Assembly: GCA_037693485.1 (NCBI GenBank)
Contig: CM075346.1
Span: 13,111,501 to 13,175,500, forward strand
Source: Kitagawia praeruptora
Taxonomy: Eukaryota > Streptophyta > Magnoliopsida > Apiales > Apiaceae
Direction of reading: 5' to 3'
Length of the DNA stretch: 64,000 nt
Shown here: in pieces, positions 20,048 to 31,380 of the stretch
Numbering within the stretch: position 1 is the stretch's first letter
Layout: the number at the start of each line of letters is the position of its first letter
The notes under the pieces: model-generated
Told to the model about the DNA's origin: nothing
The model's database searches: none
What the model saw: only the letters and a program-made list of their open reading frames with translations
Position numbers and translations under genes: made by a program

Positions 20048-20802
20048 AACAACAAGAACAACAATCCACACACCACAAATTCGAATTTCACAAAAAACCC
20101 CCAATTCAAGAACACAACCAAACCCTAATTGGCAAGAACACAATTCGTAGCAATTACAAAGATGAGATTAGAGCAATACCATACGAATTGAAGAGGTGTC
20201 CTTGCAAGAATAAGCCTCCAATAATCCGAATATACCCTCCCCTTGAGCTTGGAATTGATGTATGAATATAGCTTGTGAATGAGAAGTGTATATATAGAAA
20301 AGTGTATGGATGAATTGTTAATGGATGATGATGTATGAATATAGAGAGATGTATATATATGGTGAGATGAAATTTGGTTAGGAGAGGAATTAGATATAGA
20401 ATTGGAGTAGGAGGTGTTAGGGTTTTTGATTTAGAAGTGTAGTAGGATATGGTATAAAAGATGAATATGATTTGGGGGAATTTTTTTTTTTTTTTTTATA
20501 CAACAGATCGGTAGCAGAGGGCATGAGCGCTGACTGCGCGAGAACTGGCGCAGTGTGCGCGAAGGGATTCTGGAAACGGGCGCAGAGTGCGCGTCTTTGG
20601 CGCAGTTTGCGCGACTCCCATCTGCGTTATACGGCGCAGTCTGCGCGGAATTGGCGCAGGGTGCGCGGAAACATTCTGATCTAATTTTTTTTTTTTTTTT
20701 TTTTTTTTCTTAGAAGAAGAATAATCTTGTATACAACAATGCTTGGGTTGCCTCCCAAGAAGCGCTTCTTTTACGTCAGTAGCTTGACGTGACTTCCATG
20801 AA
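20048..20802 (-). other. spacer between Athila pol and ORF2 with GC-rich words
   Basis: 755 bp. Contains five or more GCGCAG-NN-TGCGCG words at 20519-20672 flanked by T runs (20479-20498 and 20687-20709), and the word GGGTTGCCTCCCAAGAAGCG at 20745-20764 just after the pol stop; the latter recurs at 39976-39995 in the gag-only element. No gene seen. Confidence 0.7.
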
Positions 20803-23800
20803 TTACTCAGTAATTGCAAGAACCGCGGTTTCAGCCCCACGATTCGATACCTCACCAAAGTACGGTTTTAATCTCTGACCATTGACTTTGAACGACTGAT
20901 CAGGTGATTTCTCAAAAATCTCAACCGCTCCATGCGGAAACACGGTTTTTACAACAAAGGGTCCTGACCATCTCGATTTTAACTTTCCTGGAAATAGACG
21001 AAGGCGAGAATTAAATAATAACACAGGTTGTCCAGGAACAAACACCTTGTTAACTAAACGCCGATCATGCCATCTCTTCACTTTTTCTTTGTAGAGTTTA
21101 TTGTTCTCATATGCTTGCAAGCGAAACTCGTCCATCTCATGGAGCTGCACCATTCTCTTCTCACCCGCGGCTGTAAGATCGAAATTTAGCTTTTTCAAAG
21201 CCCAATAAGCCTTGTGCTCCAATTCCGCCGGCAAATGACAAGCTTTCCCGAAGACAAGCTGATACGGTGACATTCCCAAAGGTGTTTTATATGCCGTTCG
21301 ATAAGCCCAGACGGCTTCATCGAGTTTCAGAGACCAATCCTTTCTTGAAGGACTCACCACCTTTTCTAGAATACGCTTGATTTCCCGATTAGACACTTCA
21401 GCTTGGCCATTGGTCTGAGGATGATATGCTGTAGCTACCCGATGATTGATATTGTATCTGGCCATAAGATTAGTGAACTTGCGATTGCAAAAATGAGTGC
21501 CTTCATCACTGATAATGACTCGAGGAGTACCAAATCTGGTGAAGATGTTCTTCTGAAGGAAATTAAGCACGACTTGGGCATCATTTGTCGGAAGTGCTTT
21601 GACCTCAACCCATTTAGAGACGTAATCAACTGCTAGCAAGATATATTGATTGTTGCATGAAGAGATAAAGGGTCCCATGAAGTCAATTCCCCAAACATCG
21701 AAAATTTCCACTTCCAACATTACATTAAGGGGCATCTCATCCCTCCTCGATATGTTACCAACACGCTGACAACAATCACACCTTAAGACGTACTGATGAG
21801 CATCCTTAAAAAGAGAAGGCCAATAGAACCCCGCTTGAAGAATCCGAGTAGCAGTCTTTTCACCTCCATAGTGGCCCCCATATGTCGTGGCGTGATAATC
21901 CCTCAGAATAGCCTCTGTTTCACTATACGGCACACATCTTCTAAGAATCTGATCAGCTCCCTGTTTAAACAGATATGGTTCGTCCCAACGATACCATTTA
22001 ACTTCATGCAAGAACTTCTTCCTTTGTGCATAAGAAAATTCGGATGGAATAACTTGACTAACCAGAAAGTTCACAATGTCTGCGTACCAAGGCTCCTCTT
22101 CTTGCACCCTAAACAATTGCTCATCCGGGAAGAATTCATTAATGATGGTACCGTCTCGAGAGAATTTACCAGAGTCCTCCAACCGAGAAAGATGGTCAAC
22201 TACTTGATTCTCTGTTCCCTTCCTGTCCTTAATCTCCACATCAAATTCTTGTAACAGAAGTACCCAACGAATTAAACGAGGTTTGGAGTCCTTTTTAGAG
22301 AGCAGATATCTAATAGCCGCGTGATCCGTGTACACCATTACCTTTGTACCTAGCAAGTAAGAACGAAATTTTTCAAAACCATAGACTATGGCCAACAGCT
22401 CCTTTTCAGTGGTAGTGTAGTTCAACTGAGCATCATTAAGAGTCTTGCTTGCATAATAGATCACATGAAACACTTTGTCTTTCTTTTGACCGAGAACAGC
22501 CCCCACTGCATAATCGCTAGCATCGCACATCATAGCGAAAGGTTCACTCCAATCGGGAGCAATGATCACTGGTGCTGAAACCAATTTCTTTTTCAGAGTC
22601 TCGAAAGCGGTCAAACATTCTTCATCAAATTTAAAAGGAACATCCTTTTCCAAGAGCTTACACAACGGTTTGGAGATTTTTGAGAAGTCTTTGATAAAAC
22701 GCCTGTAGAAACCTGCATGACCAAGGAAACTACGAATCCCTCTCACTGAAATAGGTGGTGGAAGATTTTCAATTGTCTCTATTTTTGCCCTGTCCACCTC
22801 TAGACCTCTCTGTGACACCTTGTGCCCAAGAATAGTTCCCTCCTGAACCATGAAGTGGCATTTCTCCCAGTTAAGCACTAGATTAGTCTCCACACATCTT
22901 CTCAGAACCGCACCCAGATTATTCAAACATTCATCGAAAGAGAGACCGATTACAGAAAAGTCATCCATGAAAACTTCTACGGTCTTGCCAATCATGTCTG
23001 AAAAGATAGCCATCATACACCTCTGAAAAGTAGCAGGTGCACCACACAAACCAAAAGAAACTCGCCGAAAAGCAAATGTACCAAATGGACATGTGAAAGT
23101 CGTCTTCTCCTGATCTTCAGGGGCAATACAGATTTGATTATACCCAGAATATCCATCCAATAGGCAATAGTACTCCTGACCTGCAAGCCTGTCCAGCATC
23201 TGATCAATAAAGGGCAAAGGAAAATGATCCTTCCTAGTGGCCTTGTTCAATTTCCGGTAGTCCATACAGATTCTCCAACCAGTGACTGTGCGAGTAGAGA
23301 TAAGTTCATTCTTCTCATTGGTGATTACCGTCATGCCACCTTTCTTCGGCACACATTGAACTGGGCTTACCCATGAACTATCAGAAATGGGATAGATGAT
23401 CCCTGCATCCAACCATTTGATGATTTCTTTCTTCACAACTTCTTTCATGATTGGATTTAGACGTCTCTGATTTTCCACTGTTGGTTTACTCCCTTCTTCT
23501 AAAGGAATTTTATGTTGACAGTAAGCTGGACTAATTCCTTTGATGTCTGCTATGGTCCATCCAATAGCTGATTTGAATTCTCTAAGAACTCTCAAGAGCT
23601 TGTCTTCCTCAGAATCTGACAAGTTAGCAGCAATAATCACAGGTAAAGTAGATGACTCACCAAGAGAAGCATACCTTAAGTGATCAGGTAGTGGTTTGAG
23701 CTCTAGAGTTGGCGCTTCTTCAATGGATGGTTTCAACCGCTGATGTGACCCCTTCAATTCAGATAGACCTAACGATTCCACTGGTCTCTCGAATTTCCTT

Positions 23801-26217
23801 TGCCATGGAGTAGCATCAAGAAGTAGCAGTTGCTCATCTATCTCATCTTCTTCCAATAAAGAATCACTAATCAGTGCTTTTTCCAATGTGTCATTCAAGA
23901 GCAGATGCTCAATTTTTGAATGCACTGCTGACTCCACCAAATCTATCTTCAAACATTGCTCTTCTTCAGTTGGAAACTTCATAGCCTTGAAAACATTGAA
24001 AGTGACATTTTGATCATGCACCCTCATCGTAAGTTCCCCTTTTTGCACGTCAATCAAGGTTTGCCCCGTGGCCAAGAATGGTCTCCCAAGAATGATAGGG
24101 ATTTTCTTGTCTTCTTCAAAATCCAGTATGACGAAATCCGCTGGAAAGATGAGTTTGTCCACTTTTACCAGAACATCTTCTACAATTCCTCGAGGGTAAG
24201 TAACTGAGCGATCAGCTAACTGGAGTGACATGTTCGTAGGCTTAGGCTCCGGAAGACCAAGTTGCAAGAAAACCGAATAGGGCATGAGGTTGATGCTTGC
24301 CCCTAAATCACACAAACACTTGTCAAAAGACAAATTTCCAATGATGCACGGTATGGTAAAACTCCCCGGATCCTTCAGCTTAGGTGGCAACTTTTGTTGC
24401 AAGACAGCACTGCACTCCTCCGTCAAAGCGACGGTCTCTAACTCCTCGAGCTTCAATTTCCTCGAAAGTATGCCCTTCATGAACTTGGCATAACTTGGCA
24501 TTTGTTCAAGTGCTTCAGCAAATGGTAGATTTATGTGCAACTTTTTGAACACTTCCAAGAATTTTGCGAATTGCTTATCAAACTTCTGTTTCTGAAGCCT
24601 TTTAGGGAATGGCGGAGGCGGATAAACTTCTTTGCTAGCTTCCGTAATTTCTGAACCTGTTTTCCCATCTGACTTCTCTTTTCCTTCCTCACCTGATGCC
24701 TTCTGAATGACCGGGAGAGCTGAATTAGAAGACCGGATAGACCCCTCAGACGCGCCCGCGTCCAAATCACTGTTCACAGCATTTTCAAGTTCTTCGTTAA
24801 ACTGCTTTTTGACTCCCAGATCATCTGTAACCTTTCCAGAACGTAACGTAACAGCATGAATCTGTTCCTTGACCTCCTTTTTACCCGGATTTGCTTCCGT
24901 GTCACTAGGTAATTGCCCTTGAGGTCTGTTCAAAAGAGCATTGGCCAGTTGGCCCATTTGATTTTCAAGAGTTTTCAGAGATGCTGCTTGACTCTTGTAC
25001 ATCATTCGCAACTCTTCCATTTCTGACTTCTCATTAGATTGCACATGACTTCCTGATTGTTGTGGATGAAATCCAGGTGGATTGTATGGTGGCCTTTGGG
25101 CATAGGGTTGTTGATAACCCGAATTGTTGAACTGCCTTGAACTGTACTGCTGACCCTGAGATGGTTGTTGCACAGCATTCTGATTGTTGCTCCAACTGAA
25201 GTTAGGATGATTCCTATTGTTGGGATGATATGTATTAGGAGCAGGTTGTGACGGCCTCTGATAATTGCTGACAAACTGTGCCGACTCACTAGAAATTGCA
25301 CATTGATTAGTGTCATGAGCCCCCGCACATAATTCACAGACCATGGCGACTTGTTGAACCCCCACCTTAGCCAATGAGTCCACTTTCATGGTTAGAGCCT
25401 GTAGCTGAGCTGCTATAGCTGTTGTGGCATCCATTTCAAGTACACCTGCAACCTTACCTTGTGGAATACGCTGTGTCGGATTCTGATACTCGTTTGCAGC
25501 CATCATTTCAATCAAGTCATAGGCCTCTTCATAGCTTTTGGCCCACAGAGCTCCTCCAGATGCTGCATCAAGCATTTCTCGAGAATGACTTAACCCAGTG
25601 TAGAAGCTATTGATGACCATCCAATTTGGCATCCCATGATGGGGACATTTCCGGAGCATCTCCTTGTACCTTTCCCAAGCTTCACACAGTGATTAACCAG
25701 AATGCTGACTAAATTGTGTAAGAGCATTCCTCATGGCAGCAGTCTTTGCCATAGGAAAGAATTTAGTCAAGAACTTTTGTGCCAGATCTTCCCATGTAGT
25801 GATGGAACCTGCTGGAAGTGAATGCAACCAGCTTTTTGCTTTGTCTCTCAAAGAGAAGGGAAACAACCTTAGCTTGATAGCGTCCTCAGAAACTCCGTTG
25901 GTTTTGAACGTGTCACAGATCTCAATGAAGTCCCTAATATGCATGTTGGGATCCTCAACAGATGAACCCCCAAACTGGACTGAGTTCTGGACCATTTGGA
26001 TCGTGCCCGGCTTGATCTCGAAATTATTTGCAGCAATAGCCGGCCGCACAATACTCGACTGAATATCATTAATCTTGGGCTGAGAATAATCCTTCAGCGC
26101 CTTGTTATCTGCCATTTCTCCAGTAACTTCCAACTCTTCTTCACTTTCCTCCACTAATTCCTCTTCGTGCTTCTCTTCTTCCAGATTTTCTTTACGAGCT
26201 TGAGATCGAGTAAGCAT
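20803..26217 (-). CDS. Athila gag-pol polyprotein (one nonsense codon)
   Basis: About 1,804 codons from ATG 26215-26217 (MLTRSQARKE). A single stop, TAA at 25693-25695, interrupts gag; the gag-only Athila has GAG at the same site. Gag: IRDFIEICDTFKTNGV, AKSWLHSLPAGSITTWEDLA. Zinc knuckle-like CELCAGAHDTNQC. Protease: CDLGASINLMPYSVF and ILGRPFLATG. RT: WRICMDYRKLNKATRKDHFP, LDGYSGYNQI and FMDD at 22960-22971. RNase H: MCDASDYAVGAVLG and YTDHAAIRYLL. Integrase: CDCCQRVGNISRRDEMP, D in VWGIDFMGPF, D in VIISDEGTHF, E in HPQTNGQAEVSNREIK. All catalytic residues are present. A downstream restart at 25659 gives 1,618 codons. Confidence 0.92.
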
Positions 26218-26335
26218 ACACGCTCAAGATAGTACCTGAGAAACCACAAAGTAAATGAGTGAGAAAAATGTCTGAGTCAGTGAATTTAATCCAAATTGAT
26301 GACAAGATCATAAACTAAACAAACAATGAACCGAG

Positions 26336-26353
26336 TCCCCGGCAGCGGCGCCA
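26336..26353 (-). promoter_or_regulatory. primer-binding site, Athila-type element
   Basis: TGGCGCCGCTGCCGGGGA on the - strand, six bases inside the 5' LTR. Closely similar to the tRNA-Asp-type PBS described for Athila elements, with one difference from the usual GTTGCC. The gag-only Athila has the same site at 42832-42849. Confidence 0.8.
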
Positions 26354-26359
26354 AAAACT

Positions 26360-27903
26360 TGTTCGCACTTATTCACGCAAGAGAACGTGGTCAACAAGTA
26401 ATATAGAGTAAATAGGATTCGTTCCCACAGAGACTCAAATTGTTCGTTATGTTCACTTATGCACCAGCTTATGATTTACACTCACTGCTAAGACAATCAC
26501 AATATTGGTTTGATTTAACTATTGATTAATTACCAAATAAGCCAATTACGAGGGAATAACTTAACTTTAACTTTATAATAAACAAACATGGGATTTCAAT
26601 TTCATTTACTACTTCATCTAGAATCTTATGCCCTTTAGCCTAGCATGTGACAGAGTTGATTACTGATTAGATGCACTAAACTGATACACACCAACTTTCG
26701 TTGTGCATATACCATCCTACTGATCATCCACAAATGATAGAAGTCAAGTAGTCACCAAATATGTGTAGTCCCTATATGTCTATAGCAATTGAACACATAC
26801 CGGTTGAAAATCAAGCACCCATTAAACCACATAGTCGATGCAAGACGGTTAGAATCACATCACAAATTAATACATGTTCTTCACATGCAAAAACCTATGC
26901 TAGCATGAATTGTTCTAAACCCTAGATCCACTTTCGCATTCACTAGGATTAAACAAACAATTACAAGTGTTCGCGACGCACTTATAACGAATAAGCATAA
27001 ACACACTAGGCAATCAATACAATCAATCACACACCAAGGCATAATTAACACTCAATTACTAGAATCCATAGCAAAATCCATTAAAACCCCATGATAACGA
27101 ATTAGCCCATAATTGACCTAATTGTCATCATGGGTTCTATGGAAATCATAATTCTAAAACAAACAAGTAAAAATAAAGAAGAAGAAATAAGGTTTAGAAT
27201 TAAATCCCCACAATAGAAGAATACAAAGGTTTCAAGAATAATCCTTGCTTGTCACTAGCTTGGAAGAATTCCTTATCTCCTTTTCTCTCTTCCAAAAAAA
27301 CTCGGTTATAATACGCAACGTGTGTATTATGATTACAAGGGTTTGATGTTGATATAGGCTTTTCCTACCTCTTGCCCAATAAGAAAAAAAAACCTAAAAT
27401 ACAACTAGAAATCGATTTTTGTGTCAAAAAACACTTAAAATACAATTTCAGATCGAATAAGGGCAAAACTGGAAAATCAGCACGACCCCGAGCAATCTGC
27501 TCAAGAACTAGCGCAGACTGCCCGGGCATTTTCTGCTCCCTGGCGCAGACTGCTCAAGCACGGCGCAGTCTGCCCAGGCTCCTTCTGGTCACGTTCTTTT
27601 CTCCTTCGTTTTTTAGCTTTTTCTCCTTCGTTTTTGCTCCGTTTGCTCCCGTTCTTTTTGCGTTCTCTTCCGTTTCCAATCCTCTATGCTTGGAATCCTC
27701 ATGGTGAACCATAACAAGACTCCATTCTATATTATTAAGCCCGAATCCAACTCCAAAAGTGACGGAAACAACGATCTTAATCAACATTATTCCAACCCTG
27801 CACAATTAAACAAAACACATCAAAACTACCACAATCTTGAGGTCAAAGCAATCAATTTAAGCCGATTTAGAATGTTCCAAGTGGATATAAAATCCACTTA
27901 TCA
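26360..27903 (-). repeat. 5' LTR of the Athila-type element
   Basis: 1,544 bp, same ends as the 3' LTR. Visible differences: one extra A in a poly-A run near 27385 and CTAGCGCAG instead of CTGGCGCAG near 27509. Promoter of the element on the - strand; no clear TATA box recognised. Confidence 0.92.
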
Positions 27904-27908
27904 AACAT

Positions 27909-29009
27909 CCTTTAAAAATAATATTTTAACTACGGTTCGATCGTCAGTTTAAAAATAATATTTTTATGAATCAGATACGAATTAACTAGATCTATATATT
28001 AAAATTCTTTTCCCTCACTACCCAATATTTCATTTCCCGCTTCCTCTTTCCCTCCTATGTACCCAAAAATTCACTTCCCTCCCTACCCAGTATTTCATTT
28101 CCCCATTTTCCCCCTTCTTTTTCAGCACACACATATGTTCACGGCTCAAGTTCAAATCAAACACACACATACAAATTCAAGCGAAACCTTCATTTTATAC
28201 ATAGTCCCGGCCCCGATCTGTTTGTGTTGGTCAATTGATTTTGCTAGATGTGGGTGTTCGTGATTTTGTCACAAACATAAAGGTGCTTTCATTATCTTGA
28301 TTATCAATTTCTGTTTGTGACAAAACCAGGGAACACATACATCGAGCAAATCTCAAGCTCTCTCAATCGCTGTTTACTGGTTCAACGTTTTAATTAAATA
28401 AAGGTAAATTCACACTCATCGCTGTTTTGAATTGGTTTTGTTGTGTGTACTTTGAATCTTGAGTGTTTGTTTTGAATCGATCTTGTATGCGAAATGATGT
28501 TGAGGGTTTTATATTGCCAAGTCAACTCCTCCCTCTAACGGGCCAATTTATCTTTGTGTTGCTAGTGATGCAGTGTCTTGTTGATTTTAATGGATAACTG
28601 TATTTTTGATATTGAGCTGTGATAAATATTGTAGAATTACTCCATTTGAATTACGGATGCTGGAATGTAAATGTAAATGTGGTTTTCACATTGTCGTTAT
28701 ATTTAGCACCCTTTGTTTTTGGATACTTCCTTTTCATTTCTCTAATTGAAGTCCATTGATTCATTTTTTCGAGGGACTGCAAATGCATTTTCTTCGAGGG
28801 ACTACAAATGGTCTCTGAATCAAGACTTGACAGGTGAATCAAGACTTTGGCACCCCTGACTTTATGTTAACAACTAAAATCACTTAATTTTATATTTTGG
28901 ATTTCAGGAAAGAAGGAAAAGAGTTTGATAGCAGAACAAGAGAAAGTGTGCGCCAACAAAATTGCTCCATTACAGATGCTTGCTAACACATTTCAGCTTT
29001 CCATTACAG
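27909..29009 (+). other. single-copy-looking stretch, possible 5' part of a gene
   Basis: Non-repetitive in this window apart from a partial tandem-repeat monomer at 27930-27950. It has pyrimidine-rich tracts with CCTCCC and CCCTACCC (28010-28110) such as occur in plant 5' UTRs, and a 13-bp inverted repeat TTTTGTCACAAAC at 28264-28276 against GTTTGTGACAAAA at 28313-28325. I cannot define a start codon or first exon with confidence. Confidence 0.35.
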
Positions 29010-29087
29010 AAACCAATTATTCCTGAAGATGTGTATAGAGATGTGAGGGATTCGCAACTTATAGGAATGTCAGGTTACTCAAAAGAG
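29010..29087 (+). pseudogene. candidate internal exon of an unidentified gene
   Basis: Flanked by CCATTACAG on the left and GAG/GTACTC on the right, 78 bp, open in phase 0: it reads KPIIPEDVYRDVRDSQLIGM and ends SGYSKE. The wording is protein-like, not repeat-like, and both borders fit plant splice sites. I do not recognise the family. With the terminal exon candidate below it may be part of a host gene or a captured gene fragment; listed as pseudogene because no complete gene is visible. Confidence 0.35.
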
Positions 29088-29458
29088 GTACTCTTTTACG
29101 TGCTTGACATTTCTTTCTTTTTATCATACGTCAAATGTAAATGCATGAAAAGTGCTTTGAGGTAACTACGGTATTTGCAAGTCAAAACTTACAAGCCTAG
29201 TTTTTTGCTTGTCTTGTAAAATATTTCAAGGTCTTCTGGTTGTTTATGTTGGGGTAGGGCTTAGCACCTATGACAAAGCATCTGTAAGCATACCTTGTTC
29301 TGTTTCATCTTCTCAAGCCCAGGTGTAGCAAATAGTAGTTACCATTTAGGCAACTAGCACCTACTATAGCTTCGTTGGGCAGTGAGATAGCCTCTGTCCA
29401 AGTAAGAAAGTTTAAAATTTGAATGATTTTTGTCGTTTCAACTTTTTAGTAATTCAAG

Positions 29459-29710
29459 AAGCAGTTTGTTGCTATTTGTCAGCTGAGTTACTACTGTTTC
29501 TCATCATCTGCATCTCCTGAAGCTGATGAAAAGGATGCTGCAAACAAATCCGAAAATGCTTCTTCAAATGCAAGTGAGCAAGGTCAAGTATCTGATCAAA
29601 GAAAATCATCTGCGTCTGACCAGGAAGAAGAGCCAGTTGTGATGATTGCCAAAGTACTTGCCTCTGTTGTACAAGAAGCAATTGATTTTTTTCCTTCAAC
29701 AATTCAATAA
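29459..29710 (+). pseudogene. candidate terminal exon of the same unidentified gene
   Basis: Open in the phase expected after the previous candidate exon, from an AG acceptor at 29457-29458 (alternatively 29481-29482) to TAA at 29708-29710. It reads QFVAICQLSYYCFSSSASPE, an acidic and serine-rich middle, then EEEPVVMIAKVLASVVQEAI and DFFPSTIQ. The C-terminal helix-like VVMIAKVLASVVQEAI looks like real protein. AT-rich DNA follows. Unidentified. Confidence 0.4.
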
Positions 29711-29869
29711 GTTTGTATCGGACATAATTTTTATGTAGATGTGAATTTATTTATGTATGGCTAAAAGTGTTTGAATTTTAGAATATACCATTGTGTTTCA
29801 ATTTTGGCATTTTGGTATTATTATTTATTATCGATCATTTATAATATAAATAAAACCCTGTATAATTTA

Positions 29870-30388
29870 GTTAAGTGTGTGTGGCTATTACTATACTTAG
29901 CCACACTATATATTACAAAAATTCTAAAAAAATAGGTTTTAGCCAGAACTATAGTTACTATAATTATTAGTGACTAAAATCAGTTATTTAATGTCTATAT
30001 AACATAGAAACGATCACACAAAAATTATATAATGTGGTCATACCAAAGCTTTTTGCCACGATTTACCAATAAATAGTGTGACCAAAACTAAGCCTTTGAT
30101 GAATGTTGGTATTTAGCCACGTTATTAACTCTCTTTAGCCACTACGCATCCTTTGGCTACAAGCTGGTATTTAGTCACACTTTTGAGCTTAAAATGGGGC
30201 TGTCAGACCCAATTGGTGGTATGCTTTAGTCACTATGTTTTGAGTTACAGCCACACAGCTAGGGTGTGGCCGTAGGGGGGCGTAAAATGACGAGACCTTA
30301 GGTCACACTTTGCTGAAAAATTAAAACGTGACGGAAAGTACTTAGCCACACATATTTGATGTGACGGAAGCCAAAATTTGACGTAGTG
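29870..30388. mobile_element. CACTA-type transposon terminus with subterminal repeats
   Basis: The right end, read on -, is CACTACGTCAAATTTTGGCT, a CACTA terminus ending at 30388. Inside it the word TTTAGCCAC(A) or its complement appears about ten times (for example 29882, 29897, 30104, 30140, 30168, 30225, 30341), as expected for subterminal binding sites of CACTA elements. Neighbouring GTGACGGAA phrases repeat twice. No left terminus (CACTACGTC on +) is present to the left up to the Athila LTR, so the element is truncated or its partner end was lost. Confidence 0.65.
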
Positions 30389-31380
30389 TCGGTAAATTAT
30401 TCTTTGATACAAGAAAGACAAACTATCAATATGATTGACAATTTTAAAATAACTATTTATTTAACACGAGGTCTAAAAATTAATCATACTAGCTTATAAC
30501 CCGTGCAAAGCACGGGTTGCTTTTAATTTTCTGTAATTTGTTTATAGTGTAATATAATATTATAAATATTAATTTTAATATTATAAATATTAATTTTAAT
30601 TTGCTATAGTGTAATTTGTTATTTGTTTAATATATTTTTTAATATTGAAAAATAGGGTTGAATCAAACTACCAAACTACCAATTATCCCCTAGTTTATAG
30701 CCACACTAACACACACGCCACTCCTCTCGGTCAAAACTCTCGGCTAAATCTTTGCTTACCGGGAATGTTTTTAGGTAGATAAAATATTAATTAAATTTAT
30801 TTTTAATTGAACTAAAATTATGGCTAAAAAATAGGGTTGAACCAAACTACTAATTACCCCCTAGTTTACTTATTATAGTATAGTATAGATAGTATAGATT
30901 GTAGGGGTGAATATAATGACTATTTTCAGTATTAAATAAAAAAAACCAAAGGCTAGACTCTTTTTTAAAATATTAAACCGGGGTGTATCTTCTTTTTCGT
31001 GAGGGAACTGAGTAATTCGAGTACAACAATTATCATCTCTAAAAGCTACCATGTAATTAAGTAATTTTATTTATTTTCTTGACGTATGGGAAAGTATCCG
31101 ACTAACGAGAGTAACGATCAGTGACTACATTTGTACTTTTGGCCTTGTACACATAATTGAAATTTTATGATTAGAATAGCTATATACTAAAATAATTACA
31201 TAATTTTTTCAATAGAACACAAAAAAATGGAAACATATCATCAAACTTTCAAATTCAAATCAAAAAGAAAAATATTCAAGTCATGATTCTACAAAAATAT
31301 TAAAAATTAAGGGAACTTACATATTTAAATCCCGAACCTACTTCCAAATTGCAAGAAATCAAATGATATATATAAGTAAA
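30389..31380. other. AT-rich spacer containing a Helitron-like hairpin end
   Basis: No gene. At 30489-30520 lies CTAGCTTATAACCCGTGCAA followed by AGCACGGGTTG. A phrase AATAGGGTTGAA(T/C)CAAACTA plus CCCCTAGTTTA is repeated at about 30650 and 30830. Confidence 0.6.
30489..30520 (-). mobile_element. Helitron-like 3' terminus, left
   Basis: Read on -, a hairpin CAACCCGTGC/GCACGGGTT is followed by ATAAG and CTAG, then T: the layout of a Helitron 3' end (hairpin shortly before CTRR, insertion next to T). The element it terminates would extend to the right. A mirror-image end lies at 59859-59887. Confidence 0.5.

Larger units (their letters stand above)
15904..27903 (-). mobile_element. Athila-type Ty3/gypsy element, nearly intact (12,000 bp)
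   Basis: Terminal repeats 15904-17446 and 26360-27903, TG...CA ends, 5-bp target duplication AACAT at 15899-15903 and 27904-27908. On the - strand the order is LTR, PBS (TGGCGCCGCTGCCGGGGA), gag-pol, a GC-rich spacer, a second ORF, a long 3' non-coding stretch, PPT and LTR. The LTRs differ by one A-run indel and one substitution that I can see, so insertion was very recent. Protein motifs and the PBS fit the Athila lineage. Only one nonsense codon interrupts gag-pol. Confidence 0.92.

Noticed and set aside
20047..20143. Longer N-terminus of Athila ORF2 as a signal peptide of an envelope protein
   Set aside because: The extra stretch is hydrophobic, but the conserved charged start MAPKRQRL follows it, and the downstream protein has no membrane segment; I keep the shorter form.
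27372..27707. Open frame inside the right Athila LTR
   Set aside because: LTR non-coding DNA; the frame is broken in the nearly identical left LTR by an A-run length difference.
28651..29165. Other open frames on both strands around the exon candidates
   Set aside because: Short, without ATG context or domain; they conflict with the better-supported splice-site-bounded reading.
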